A DNA stretch of 64,000 nt from Blastomussa wellsi (Eukaryota > Cnidaria > Anthozoa > Scleractinia > Plerogyridae), in NCBI GenBank assembly GCA_947652115.1, contig OX393566.1, forward strand, positions 24,303,864 to 24,367,863. The letters run 5' to 3'. The stretch's first letter is position 1. Every line of letters begins with the position of its first letter. The translations under genes were made by a program, and so were the position numbers. Shown here in pieces: positions 54,385 to 64,000 of the stretch. The notes below the pieces were generated by a model that was given only the letters and a program-made list of their open reading frames with translations, made no database searches and had not been told where the DNA came from.

Positions 54385-57300
54385 CTAGAGAAAAAGAAGT
54401 GGAGCCAACATGATTCATTTATTCACGTCAACCTTCAAACTAATCTTATTTTCTCCTTACAAAAGCAAGGCATTTCCAAGCACATAATAAATGCATGATC
54501 CGCGAGTGGATATTGTCTTGACCCCGGCTCTCGATGTACTACAAAATATTCCGATCAACAACCGTTTACACTGAAATGAATACAGTCGTTAAAAGAAATG
54601 TAAAGTTGTGAAGTAAAGCCTTTCAAAAACGTCCAACTGGCTCCGGTTTCTTCGCTTATGTCCAGGATTGAACGCAGGTATTGTTCAAGCGCTATTTTCC
54701 ATTTTCATATTTGACAGCATTATGTGTGTTTTAGTGACTAATGAACAATGAGGACACTTTGTGATGCTTATCATAAAATCTCATTGGCGGTCAATCCTGA
54801 ACATATCTGGGTTTCTTGCTTCCCCCCTGGACAGGGTTACCCCCAGCATTAAATTCGCTAGTACCCATATATACACCTGGGTGGAGAGAGACATTATTGA
54901 GAGTAAAGTGTCTTACTCAAGGACACAATGAAGCGAACCCGACCAAGAATAGAACCCAGACCCCTCAATCCGCAGTCCAGCGCTCTAACCATCAGGCCAA
55001 CATGCCTCCCATTAAGCAATGTAAGGGGTGCAATTTAATATTTTAAGCTTGCTTCCATAAAGCCAAAGGATTCAAAAGCTGAGATTTTTAAGCAGAAGGG
55101 CACAACAATTACTAAGAGCAGAAATCTCCCCTTGAGTCCTCGCCGCGACCATTTTTGACTGACAAGATCGCGTAACATGGTTTCTTTAACATATATGGCG
55201 TCTTACTTCGATGAGGAACAGTTTGTCAGCAGACTCCAAGTTGAAGTCGTTTGTCTCAATGTAGTCGGTATCTATACCAATTGTTCGCTCCACATCCTTT
55301 TTCTGTAAACAAGAAGCAAAATACAAGCTTAATCATATTTCCGTACGACACCTCACCTGCTTTAGAAACAAGCAACTGATCACCACTTACCTCTACATAA
55401 ACTCTTTTCACATTAACAGACAACGCAGTCTTGAAAATAGACAAGAAAAGAAAACAAAACACAGAAAATTATAACACATATGAATGGCTTACAAGGGATG
55501 TACATTAGGGAGGCAACGTACCCCATTGGTTTAAGACGTGGGTGCTGTAATCCGGAGGTCCTGGTTAAAGGACTCCACCCTACCACTAGCCGAATTGGTT
55601 TCTCTAGGGGGGGGGGGGGGGGCAAGAGTATTTTCGTGACGCCGTGATCCGGTTTTTTGTGCTCTGTGAATCGTGATTTGATAAAAACTGTTCCGTAAAT
55701 CGTGATTGAAGTGTATTCCGTGAGGCGTGAAATGCAAAAGTCCTTGGCTGTGAATCGTGAATAGATTAGAAAAGAAGCGTGTATGTCTAAAGTTGAGTTT
55801 GTAGCTGAATCTCACTGCATTGTGATCAGGTTTTTTACCGTGACCTTAGTGAATTTTTCGTGATTCGTGAAATCGTAAATTTACTATCGTGACTTCGTGA
55901 CAAGACACCCCGCCCCTTGCCCCCCTCCCCCCTCCCCCCTCTTTCTCGGTAGTCCCGAGTTCAAATCGTCGGTTAAGATTTATAAACAGTCAACTGTCTG
56001 CCTCCTGCCAGCTGAGATTTGTAATGTGTTCACTAGCTTACCTGTAATGTTTGAATAAATTCTCCTAAATGTTTGATGTCCTTTCTCGCATAGCCCAAGA
56101 ATCTAGTTTGTAGGTTTACTCCTTTCTTCTCGATGAACGCCATCAATTCTTGAAACGTGATCTGCGGAAGAAAGTAAATTGGTATCACAGTGAAACGAAT
56201 CGCACCAGAAAGCCATTTAATACTGAAACAACCTCCGCCGACTTATACTTGCATGCTTCCAATAATTCCAAAAACAACCTTTGGGTTTATGTTTTTCTTT
56301 AAGAGCCTTCCTGGGGCGCTTAACAAAAACCTCCCAATATGAAAGAAAAAAAGCTCCCTGAATACTCGCTCTGAACATACTGTAAAGATCAAACAAACCT
56401 CTACAGACCAACTCGATCGCTTTCTATAAAATAGCCAACAGAGTCGTACAGCGCGCACAAAATTCACTGGTATGCGCTAATAGCGCGAGATGAGAAAATT
56501 GCTTCGACAGAATGCTGTCGCTTGTGTTTTGGCGCGGTTTTTCTATCATGCTTTTAGCTGTATACTATCGAATTACGGCGCACTTGGGAAGAATACCCAG
56601 AAGCTTACGCATCTTTCGTGCACGCCATGAACCAGTTGTTAATTAGTAGCTTTTTAGCAGCACCCTATAATAACTTTATTAAGGCCCCTTATGCAAGATG
56701 TCCACTTGCATCTAACTCTAACATTAACGCCAATTCTCCCGGATTATCTGGGAGTCTTCCGGATACAGAATCAGTCTCCTGGTGTCCCGTACGGGTCACC
56801 GAATCTCCCGGTGTCCCGTACGGGTCACCAAATCTCCCGGATACGAAAGAAAAATCCTTAAAATACGAGTTTTCACCCCTTACTTTGGTGATTTTGTGAA
56901 GAAATTTTGAAATGTTTGACGCACTTTTGTGGATGAATTGGCAGTGCTCTTTTTTTCCGACTTTTTTCCGACGTTTGGAGGACTGAAGGGATGTATCTTG
57001 GGTCTCCCCGATTTAATTTTATTGTAGGTTGGCATCTCTGCTCTAATCTTGTGTATCTCACCTCCCCGTCCTCGTCCGTATCAAGCTCTTCAAAAGCTGC
57101 TTTGTAATCGGCCTCAGGACCAAACAACAACTCTGCATCATCCTTTGTAAACTCTATAGGCTGAATCGGACAAGAAAAACGTAAGTTGTAGTTTGTAATT
57201 AATTTCAGGTCAAAACAATTTCAAACTAATTTCAGCTGTGTTTTTAATTCGTCAACTTTTAAGGTCCATGTACACGGATAAGCCTTGTTATGCTTTTCAT

Positions 57301-60300
57301 TTCTATTTTCAATCACTCAGGAAGAACGCATTTTTGTCATTTTCGTGATAAAAAGTAGTTTATCAATGCCGTAAAATACCAAAAGGTGCAAAATATAAGA
57401 GCAAAAAACATCAAACTTAAAAACTCGCACCATATTTCAAGACTTAAGGGAACTCAGGAAACATACGATTCCTCCTTCTCACTTGTGACAAAACTGCCTT
57501 ATCTTTGGAAAAGGTAATTAAATCACTTACATTCTTAAAGACTCCTCTTAACTCTTTTAAATTAATTATGCTGTCTTCATCTAGATTGTTTCTTTGCAGT
57601 TCCTGTAAGTAAGAAATAAACAGTTACACTCGTTTTCGTTATATCGTCTGGATAGCGTCCACCGTGTAGTCAACACCCAGTGGACAAGTGTTAACTAAAT
57701 CTACTACATCATGTAAGTAGATAACGATTTTATCAGACCCCAGTTGTTCAAAGTGTGGACAACACTTTCCACTGGATAAATCACTATGCAGTGGATAAGT
57801 GTTGACAAAACAAACTCTGCTATCCACTGAAAAGTTATTTTTCCCGTGGATAGCGTCAGTAATTCACCCAATGAACAACAGTGGCCAGCTGGATTGCACT
57901 ATCTGTGCGTTGAAAACAACTTTGAGCTTGAATGTTGCTTCCCAGCTGGTTATTCAGTTCTCGTCAAAAATTGAATGTGTTGCTTTACATATTAAAAACA
58001 CTTTGCCATAACACATTCCACAAGTCAGAATGCAAATGTCCCAAGTTACATGAGCCTTCTAACACTCATCCTCCCCACCCCCACCACCCTCTCAATCTTA
58101 AAACTCCTTATGACGTTATACATGTATAGCATAGGGGGTGGAGTGCGATTTGACGGAATCAGAGGGGCTTATAGACACCATGAATGAACTCAACTTGGTA
58201 GTATACAGGACTTTTCAAGATGTGTCACTTGTGACACAGCTCCATTTATAAGCCATGCTACAGGCACATAATCAATCGAAAAGCATAACATGTTCATACC
58301 GCCATAAATCTACCAACAGCTTTCACCATCGTTTGATGCTCTTGGTGCATCATGGCTTGTTGATGTTGCAATTTTAGTCTTTGTCTGAAGAGAAACAAGA
58401 CAAAGTACTTATAAGTTAACATAATTATACCAATAAACATTGGATGTAAAGGCAATTGGATTTTGACAATGGGCAATTATTTAATAAGTGATGTTTTAGG
58501 GTTGACAGGACTAAAAAAAAGTATTCTACACAGTACATATATGGAATCTAGATGTATATCATATCGTATGCAATATTTCTTTAAATTAACATGATTAGAC
58601 ATGTAATTACTTTGCAAGTTTGGTGATTGGTGGTTTGGGAGGCTTGTTGCCCTCACGCTCTGTAAGCAGGGTCTTCATTAACTCTGTCTCAGTGTGAGAA
58701 TACTATAATAAAAAATAAATACATTCCACCTGAGCATTTTTATTGCATATTATACCAAATACTGTTAATAACATAATAACATAATGATACAACATAAACT
58801 TATAACTTGACCAGTGGGTTAATGTTAATAGTACAATTAATATATAATTGGTTCCCCTCGTCTTATTTTGGCTGTTCTCAGAACTTTTTCCATCCAATTA
58901 TTTCCAAATAGACCTTTTTAGCTATGTTTGTTTGTTGCCCCATTTCAGATCACGTGATGATACCCATGAGAATAATTGATTTCAAATTGAAACAAATCCA
59001 CGCTGAAATGAATGAATAATTTCCATATGGACAAAGGAGTAATTATCGGGAGAGCATCACATGATCTGAAATGAGCACTTTACATACGTAGCTAAAAAGG
59101 TCTATTGGACAGCATGTATTCCTCTTGTGCATAATTATTGTAGCACAATTACGTACTCTTCAGGTGTTCAATTACAAGTATCCAATTCAAACAAATTCAA
59201 ATTGCATGCAGTCATGTAATAGCCGACATTCCAAAGATATATCAAAATTCCCACAAGACTCCCAGGCTTTCTGGTTAATAATGCAAATTTGTATTATTTT
59301 GTCTGCAACATCCCAGAAGAGACTTGATAAAAATATAGTAGTTTAACCATGAAGCCCTGGTGCCATGCTTGAATTTGATATATCGAAAATGCGCTCGTTG
59401 GAAACTCAGCCAACAACAGTCAGGCACAAATTATGTGCATTTAAATGGCTCCTAAGTTAGTAGCTTTACAATGATTGTAAGCAATCCAACCCATCACACA
59501 GAAACTCTGACAAATGTATTATCACTTACTGAATGTTTCCTCACTTACCAAAACTATGCCTAATGTTTTTGGGTTCCATGAACCAAAGCGCTCTGACTTT
59601 TCAAAGAGCTTTGCAAAGTCTTCAAGAGGTTGCAGTTTCTTGAAAAATGTGTCTCTCGGGTCCATGGAGAGCCACCAACCTTAAATCAAATGAGTAAGTC
59701 GCATGTAGGTTAGCAGGATCGATGAAACTTTGACAAACAAGTCAGTGATTTGTGAACTGAGTAAAACGTTAGGGGGAGACTACCACAAAAGAAGGACAAA
59801 CATGATCATCCTTTCTTTTAGTGGCATACAATCACAGATCTTGGTTTCACTTACTAGGGCGTTCAGGACAGAATTGGTCCGAAATTGCACCATCCTGGTA
59901 CTAAAATAATTCCACTGGCGACCAGAATTTTACAACTGGTTGCCAGTGGGTGACTGACTATTTCCAGGACTACTTTATGACCCTTCACCATGTTACACAA
60001 ATATCTTATAGAAGTCAAGTTTACATTAACTTCTATTTTCAGCCCAGGGGATTTCACTGACATAAAATGTAGACCCCCTTGCCAATGGCTGACTTTTTAT
60101 CTTGGGCACCGCTAATACTGTGAAACTAGCGAATTCACAAATTTGATTGGCTAAAATCAATATTGACCGCGGTCTAGATTTTCCCATCTAGACCGGCATC
60201 TTGACCGGTTGCAGTTTTCGGTCAGAAAGTTACAAACAAAACAGGAACACATTGTCTCCTTTTTGTCTAAAAATACTTAATGGAAAATTATAAAAGCTTG

Positions 60301-63300
60301 ACAAGAATAAAAAGTGAAGATAGGACCAGATTTTTGCAAATTTAAGTTCAGCTAATCGCCGTTTGCAAACAAAATGTCAGGGAGAATGAAGCAGTTTCGT
60401 TAAGCAAATATAAGTTTCCGTTTCGCCATATAATAAACATCTTATCAACAAGCTTAGGTGGTCAGTATGGGAAAATCTAGACCTCAGTTGTGAGTACAGA
60501 CTGAACGCAGTGACAAGATTGTCCCATACAGACCTCCCGCTCGGTTAATAAGAGCTAAATCTAGTATTTGTTTTGGTGCCTGTCCCCTAGCATCAGTATT
60601 AAAAGTTGTAAAGCAACAGTAAGATTGAAGAAGCTTGGCATATCAATAAGTTATTTTATTATTTATTTATTATTTCTCACACCCAAGCACTAAATTATAC
60701 ATACCATCAAATGCATGAATCGGGTAATTACACAAAAGTCCACCATCGACATAGACATCTTCATAGTCATTATTTATTTCACGCACACACTGGAAAACAC
60801 CTGAAACGAAATCAAATTGTTCAAGCGACATGGACTGAAAACATCTACAGCTACACAACACAAGGATTGTACCGGGAGGGAACTCACACATAAAAGGGAA
60901 GGGCATGCTTGTCGGAAATTTGGAATTAAACCCCTAAAGGAGACCAATCTGGGCGTGGCCCAAGCTTTTTGACCCCTAAAAGAGAATTAAAAATATACAT
61001 ATTAAATATTATATTTTTACATTTCTTCTTGTGAAACCCTAAACGAGACCTTCATGGCTAAATATAGTGCCGTTTTGCCCAGAACACCCTAAGTGAGACC
61101 AAAATCACCCATAAGCAAGACGACGCATTCACCCATAAGCAAGCAAGCATTCACCCATAAGCAAGACGACGAGCATACCCACCCCTTTCATATGCGAGTC
61201 CCTCCTGGGAATTGCAAGGGGCTTGATAAAAAATATAAATAATTATTTAATTGGCTAACCTGGGAGTGCAACTGACATTCTAACAGCCCTTCTTATTGGT
61301 GTATTTGGTGTTGTCTTTGGATGAAAGTATTCCACTGACATCTGGTTCAAATTGGTAACAACTATGCAGAGTTCTTTACCAAATCTTTCCCATACCTACA
61401 TGGAGTGCATACAAAATTGAGAATAATTATTTTCCAAATGGTACTACCAAAACTCCAGTTGATGCAGAAGGGAAACTTCCATTGGCTGAAGTTAAAAAAA
61501 ATGCTGAAATCTATTGTTTCCGTTCTGCTTTGCGATTGGTTAACTTTGTCTGGGTGACCCCAGTAACAGTAGCCGCACTGTAACTAATGGGAATCTGCAC
61601 AAATTTTTAAGTTAACATTAAATTTTGTTTATTGAGCTGGAGAGAGCTGCATTGTAGAGATCACTCACCCAATATAACTACTAACCTTAATTTCTAATAA
61701 ATGTTACATATTTTATTTTCATTCATACACCTTCCTGCCCCTGCATACGCAACAGGCTCTAACCACTGATCACAAGATTTCTCATCAGTGGAGTGGGAAC
61801 CCTAAGTTCTGGGATCCCTTTTTAAACACCAAAACAAGCCACAAAGGTTGCTAGTTATACCACAGTTCTGGCCCCGGTTGTTCAAAGGGTGGATAACGCT
61901 ATCCACCAGATAAATCACTATCCAGTGGATAAGTGTTGGCAAAACAAACTGCACTATCCACTGGATAGTGATTTATCCAGTGCATAGCGTTATCCACTCT
62001 TTGAACAACTGGAGCCTGCAAAATAAACTTATGAAACAATGACTGATTGTATCTTCAGTAGGGATACAGCCTTTGGTTACTGGGTGGAGAGAGACACTGT
62101 GAGAGTCAAGTGTCTTGCCCAAGAACACAACGCAGTGCCCCGGCCGAGGCTCAAACCCAGACCGTCCGATCCAGAGTCCAGCACACTAACCTTTAGGCCA
62201 CTGTGCCCCTCATGCAAATGCAGTAAGAACCCCTAATAACAAATGATCAATAACATCAGTGTCTTCACTACATGTATATTGTTGTTTGCTGCTTCACTGA
62301 TCTTCTTTTGTTGATGTTAAAAAAGCAACTTATAGTAAGAAGTCAGGTGTTGTTATTACTTAGATCATGCTTGAAGCCATGGAAATTAATTACTCAAAAC
62401 TTAAATTGAAACCAGCAAAAACAAAAGAAACGTGCCTTAATATTGGTGGTATATTGTATCTGTTCAATGAAAGTAGTGTTACAAAGCCAATGGATAGAGT
62501 GCTTTCAGATGAAAAAACTGTAGTATGGATTTGTGGAGATTCCAAGTTTAAAAGCTTTTATGTCATAAACTTTTTGTGACATTATAACTTTTTCAGTATT
62601 ATGGACTTCAAAAATTTGCATTTGGATGCACTCCATCTATTGACTTCAGTTCTGGTCAGGTGACTTTCCAAATATGGTCACAACTTCCCAAAATGCATGA
62701 CAAAAAACTAATCCCAGGATTGGAAGGCAACCCATAGATATCATTGTTAGAAGACATCCATAACAACTGTTTTGTAGTTAGCCCCCCCCCCCCCCCCATG
62801 ATCAAATTCTCTTAACTACTACTATAAGAAATGCATATAGACCAGTAACGAGAATTTGTATGCTCACTCACCTCCTTAAAAGTGATATCACTATCGCCAG
62901 TCCGTTCTTTAAGCTGTTCACCAAACCATCTCAACATTCTTTTGCCTGGATTCCAGCCAAAGCCTTTTAGCAAGTTTGGAAGGAGGCTGCAATATCCACA
63001 ATTGTGGTCTTTGGGAAGCAAAACAAAATCACTTTTTAATTAATTACCTGCTGTAGTGTGTATTAACCATTTTCTAAATGAGCAGGTGACTGGGAACGAA
63101 TATTTAAAATCAATTGAATTGAAAAGTTAAGCCAGTCACTGGAAAGAGCATTCACAAATTAGTAGGTTTGCAAAATTTGAGAGTAAGGTTAAATGCAAAA
63201 ACATAGCACACTTTTTAAAATCTTATATTTAAAGGGCCCTTGTCCGCCACACCTTTGTTATTGTTTACTTGTGAGAATTTCAGTATTATATTTTACGCTG

Positions 63301-63897
63301 ATCGTCTCAAAACGAAAGAAATCCCTTGAGAAACTTGCTAAAAGTAACTTGAACACTTCCAGTAACATGACCTACAGCAACAGAATACGAACGGAAACAA
63401 ACAAAATGGATTGAAGTCGACCCTGGCAGATATGACCTCTTGACCCTGTTGAAGTGAAATTCTGTTTCCTGAGAGGTCTGCTTCATGATTAACGGCAGCG
63501 ATAAACATAACCCTCAATACGAGCAGAGTTCGCCTGTTATTGAAAGCCACAGTAAAACTTAACATTACTAATGATGAAATCTTGCTTTTCTTGTGAATGC
63601 AGTAGATGACAGAAGTAGCAGAGAGTTCTAACAGATCTGGAGAAGTAACATACATGCAATGTACATGTACTGTGTACTTTTTTCCTTAAACTAACAAGAC
63701 GAAACATTATGTACAATGAATCATTATTATACACAAACAGTAAGCTCACCGACTAAAATTCTTCGTAGATCCTGTTCCAGAAATTCCCTTAGCTCACGTG
63801 AGTCATAGCCAAGAGCGATAAGTGTAGCAATGATTGCCCCCGCGCTAGCACCAGCAACTCTTTTGATGTTCTTCATAATACCAGCATTTTCTAGTAC
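53911..63897 (-). CDS. Patatin-like phospholipase with C-terminal EF-hand pair (5' end outside window)
   Basis: Patatin-fold enzymes hydrolyse acyl esters of phospholipids or neutral lipids with a Ser-Asp dyad. Twelve minus-strand exons: 63897-63750, 63008-62872, 61395-61260, 60800-60705, 59679-59549, 58702-58611, 58384-58300, 57602-57531, 57160-57062, 56161-56042, 55302-55207, 54384-53911. All junctions are in phase, giving 561 visible residues. The nucleophile motif GASAG has Ser at visible residue 18; FKEVWERFGKELCIVVTNLN and the MSVALPG block follow; the catalytic Asp is in YVDGGLLCNYPI at residue 159. After a coiled or linker part (about 217-275) come two EF-hand loops: NLDEDSIINLKE (281-292, Ser instead of Gly at position 6) and DTDEDGEITFQE (326-337, canonical). 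The last exon adds a 157-residue Ser/Thr/Arg-rich tail. The oxyanion-hole glycines must be encoded right of the window. Ca2+ regulation is inferred from the EF-hands. Confidence 0.88.
54815..55010 (-). mobile_element. tRNA-derived SINE, family F, copy 3
   Basis: Minus strand: head GGGAGGCATGTTGGCCTGAT, TGTCCTTGAGTAAGACACTT, CTCTCTCCACCCAGGTGTAT, ATGGGTACTAGCG and GGGGGTAACCCTGTCC. The 3' part beyond the conserved centre is missing. It lies in the last intron of the patatin gene, parallel to that gene. Confidence 0.75.
55507..56035 (+). mobile_element. tRNA-derived SINE interrupted by a MITE
   Basis: The left part (55507-55608) has a tRNA-like head GAGGCAACGTACCCCATTGG with a degenerate B box and CCACTAGCCGAATTGG. 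The right part (about 55945-56035) continues the same SINE with CGGTAGTCCCGAGTTC and CTGCCAGCTGAGATT, as in the intact element at 3163-3449. About 335 bases bounded by G and C tracts separate the halves. The SINE ends within a few bases of the splice donor of the patatin exon at 56042. Confidence 0.65.
55609..55944. mobile_element. MITE with G/C-tract ends nested in the SINE
   Basis: The left edge is a G tract then GGCAAGAGTATTTTCGTGAC; the right edge is GTCACGAAGTCACGATAG-type sequence (inverse) followed by CCTTGCCCCCC. The body is made of GTGAATCGTGATT and CGTGAAATCGTGA units. It carries no coding frame. Confidence 0.6.
56725..57045 (-). mobile_element. Non-autonomous DNA element family E, copy 2
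   Basis: Read on the minus strand it begins AGAGATGCCAACCTACAA and ends GGGAGAATTGGCGTTAATG. It contains GCCAATTCATCCACAAAA, AAAACTCGTATTTT and a duplicated GTGACCCGTACGGGACACC unit, in the same order as 13848-14165. It ends about fifteen bases from the splice donor of the patatin exon at 57062. Confidence 0.7.
57630..57855. mobile_element. MITE family H, diverged copy
   Basis: CAGTTGTTCAAAGTGTGGAC, CACTGGATAAATCACTATG and CAGTGGATAAGTGTTG match the intact copy at 61870-62016. The upstream half contains a second, weaker set (CCAGTGGACAAGTGTTAAC). It is in an intron of the patatin gene. Confidence 0.6.
58907..59106. mobile_element. MITE with 18-bp terminal repeats
   Basis: AATAGACCTTTTTAGCTA at the left and TAGCTAAAAAGGTCTATT at the right are perfect inverses 200 bases apart, in a patatin-gene intron. 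CATTTCAGATCACGTGATG is mirrored by CATCACATGATCTGAAATG inside. Confidence 0.85.
60905..61208 (-). mobile_element. DNA element family B, copy 2, with internal tandem unit
   Basis: On the minus strand it starts GGGACTCGCATATGAAAGGG. It then has three copies of a CTTGCTTATGGGTGAATG-like unit, GTGTTCTGGGCAAAACGG and the GAGACC motifs seen at 3010-3607, and stops near a GGAAATTTCCGACAAGC-like point. It is truncated at the end that copy 1 retains. Confidence 0.6.
61870..62016. mobile_element. MITE family H, intact palindromic copy
   Basis: GGCCCCGGTTGTTCAAAGGG at the left is mirrored by CTTTGAACAACTGGAGCC at the right, and the symmetry continues through GGATAACGCTATCCAC and ATAAATCACTATCCAGTGG to the centre. 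It is in a patatin-gene intron. Confidence 0.85.
62083..62208 (-). mobile_element. tRNA-derived SINE, family F, copy 4 (truncated)
   Basis: Minus strand: GAGGGGCACAGTGGCCTAAA head, GGGTTTGAGCCTCGGCC with B box, TTGTGTTCTTGGGCAAGACA and GTCTCTCTCCACCCAGTAAC. The 3' half after the CTCTCTCCACCC motif is lacking. Confidence 0.75.
62779..62798 (+). repeat. C homopolymer tract
   Basis: About eighteen consecutive C in a patatin-gene intron. The length may be unreliable because such tracts are prone to sequencing error. Confidence 0.7.
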
Positions 63898-64000
63898 CTA
63901 TTAGGTCAATAAATGAAATAATAATTCATGCTTGTGAGTGACCAAGTGATCGACTTTGTTGTTGACTGCAAGCTATGTGCAAGTACAGTGCAATTCTGTT
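63898..64000 (-). other. Intron of the patatin gene at the window edge
   Basis: This is sequence upstream of the exon beginning at 63897. The acceptor is TAATAG. Nothing coding is recognised, so the exon with the glycine-rich oxyanion loop lies further right. Confidence 0.5.

Noticed and set aside
53921..54388. Long plus-strand open frame of 155 codons
   Set aside because: It is antisense to the last patatin exon, whose minus-strand frame has a proper acceptor and matching phase. The plus frame arises from codon composition and has no splice or family support.
55507..55608. Possible tRNA gene on the plus strand
   Set aside because: The B box is degenerate, there is no closed acceptor stem, and the continuation matches the SINE at 3163-3449.
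60670..60906. Upstream part of the frame containing YVDGG as extra coding sequence
   Set aside because: The frame upstream of 60800 does not resemble patatin. A splice acceptor at 60801-60802 and the exon at 61260-61395 supply the expected SVALPG block.

Overview
This is eukaryotic nuclear DNA, AT-rich, with short exons, GT-AG introns and many small transposons. Protein similarity recalled from memory, together with the repeats (tRNA-derived SINEs, Penelope-like GIY-YIG elements, many short inverted-repeat elements), points to a cnidarian, most likely an anthozoan such as a stony coral or sea anemone. Species cannot be settled from the sequence alone.

Layout. (1) 353-4252, plus strand: last nine exons of ATP-citrate lyase (ACLY), ending in the citrate-synthase-like domain. 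(2) 4253-10682: 3' UTR and a repeat-filled intergenic stretch with fragments of a Penelope-like retroelement. (3) 10683-32231, plus strand: a complete 27-exon gene for a HECW-type (NEDL) HECT E3 ubiquitin ligase of 2122 residues, with HECW N-terminal domain, C2, a very long Ser/Thr/acidic linker encoded by one 2.9 kb exon, two WW domains and a HECT domain. (4) 36495-50153, plus strand: a complete nine-exon DAPK-family kinase of the STK17/DRAK type, 382 residues. (5) 53911-63897, minus strand: twelve C-terminal exons of a patatin-like phospholipase whose catalytic domain is followed by a paired EF-hand module and a Ser/Arg-rich tail; its 5' exons lie beyond the right edge.

The four genes belong to different processes (cytosolic acetyl-CoA supply, ubiquitin ligation, kinase signalling, lipid hydrolysis) and are not an operon-like unit. 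Two points stand out. HECW and STK17 are adjacent and head-to-tail, as I recall for HECW1/STK17A and HECW2/STK17B in human, which suggests linkage older than the cnidarian-bilaterian split. The patatin plus EF-hand architecture is one I do not know from the human PNPLA family and suggests a calcium-responsive lipase. Introns and intergenic DNA hold at least twenty-five recognisable repeats, several nested or in mutually inverted pairs.
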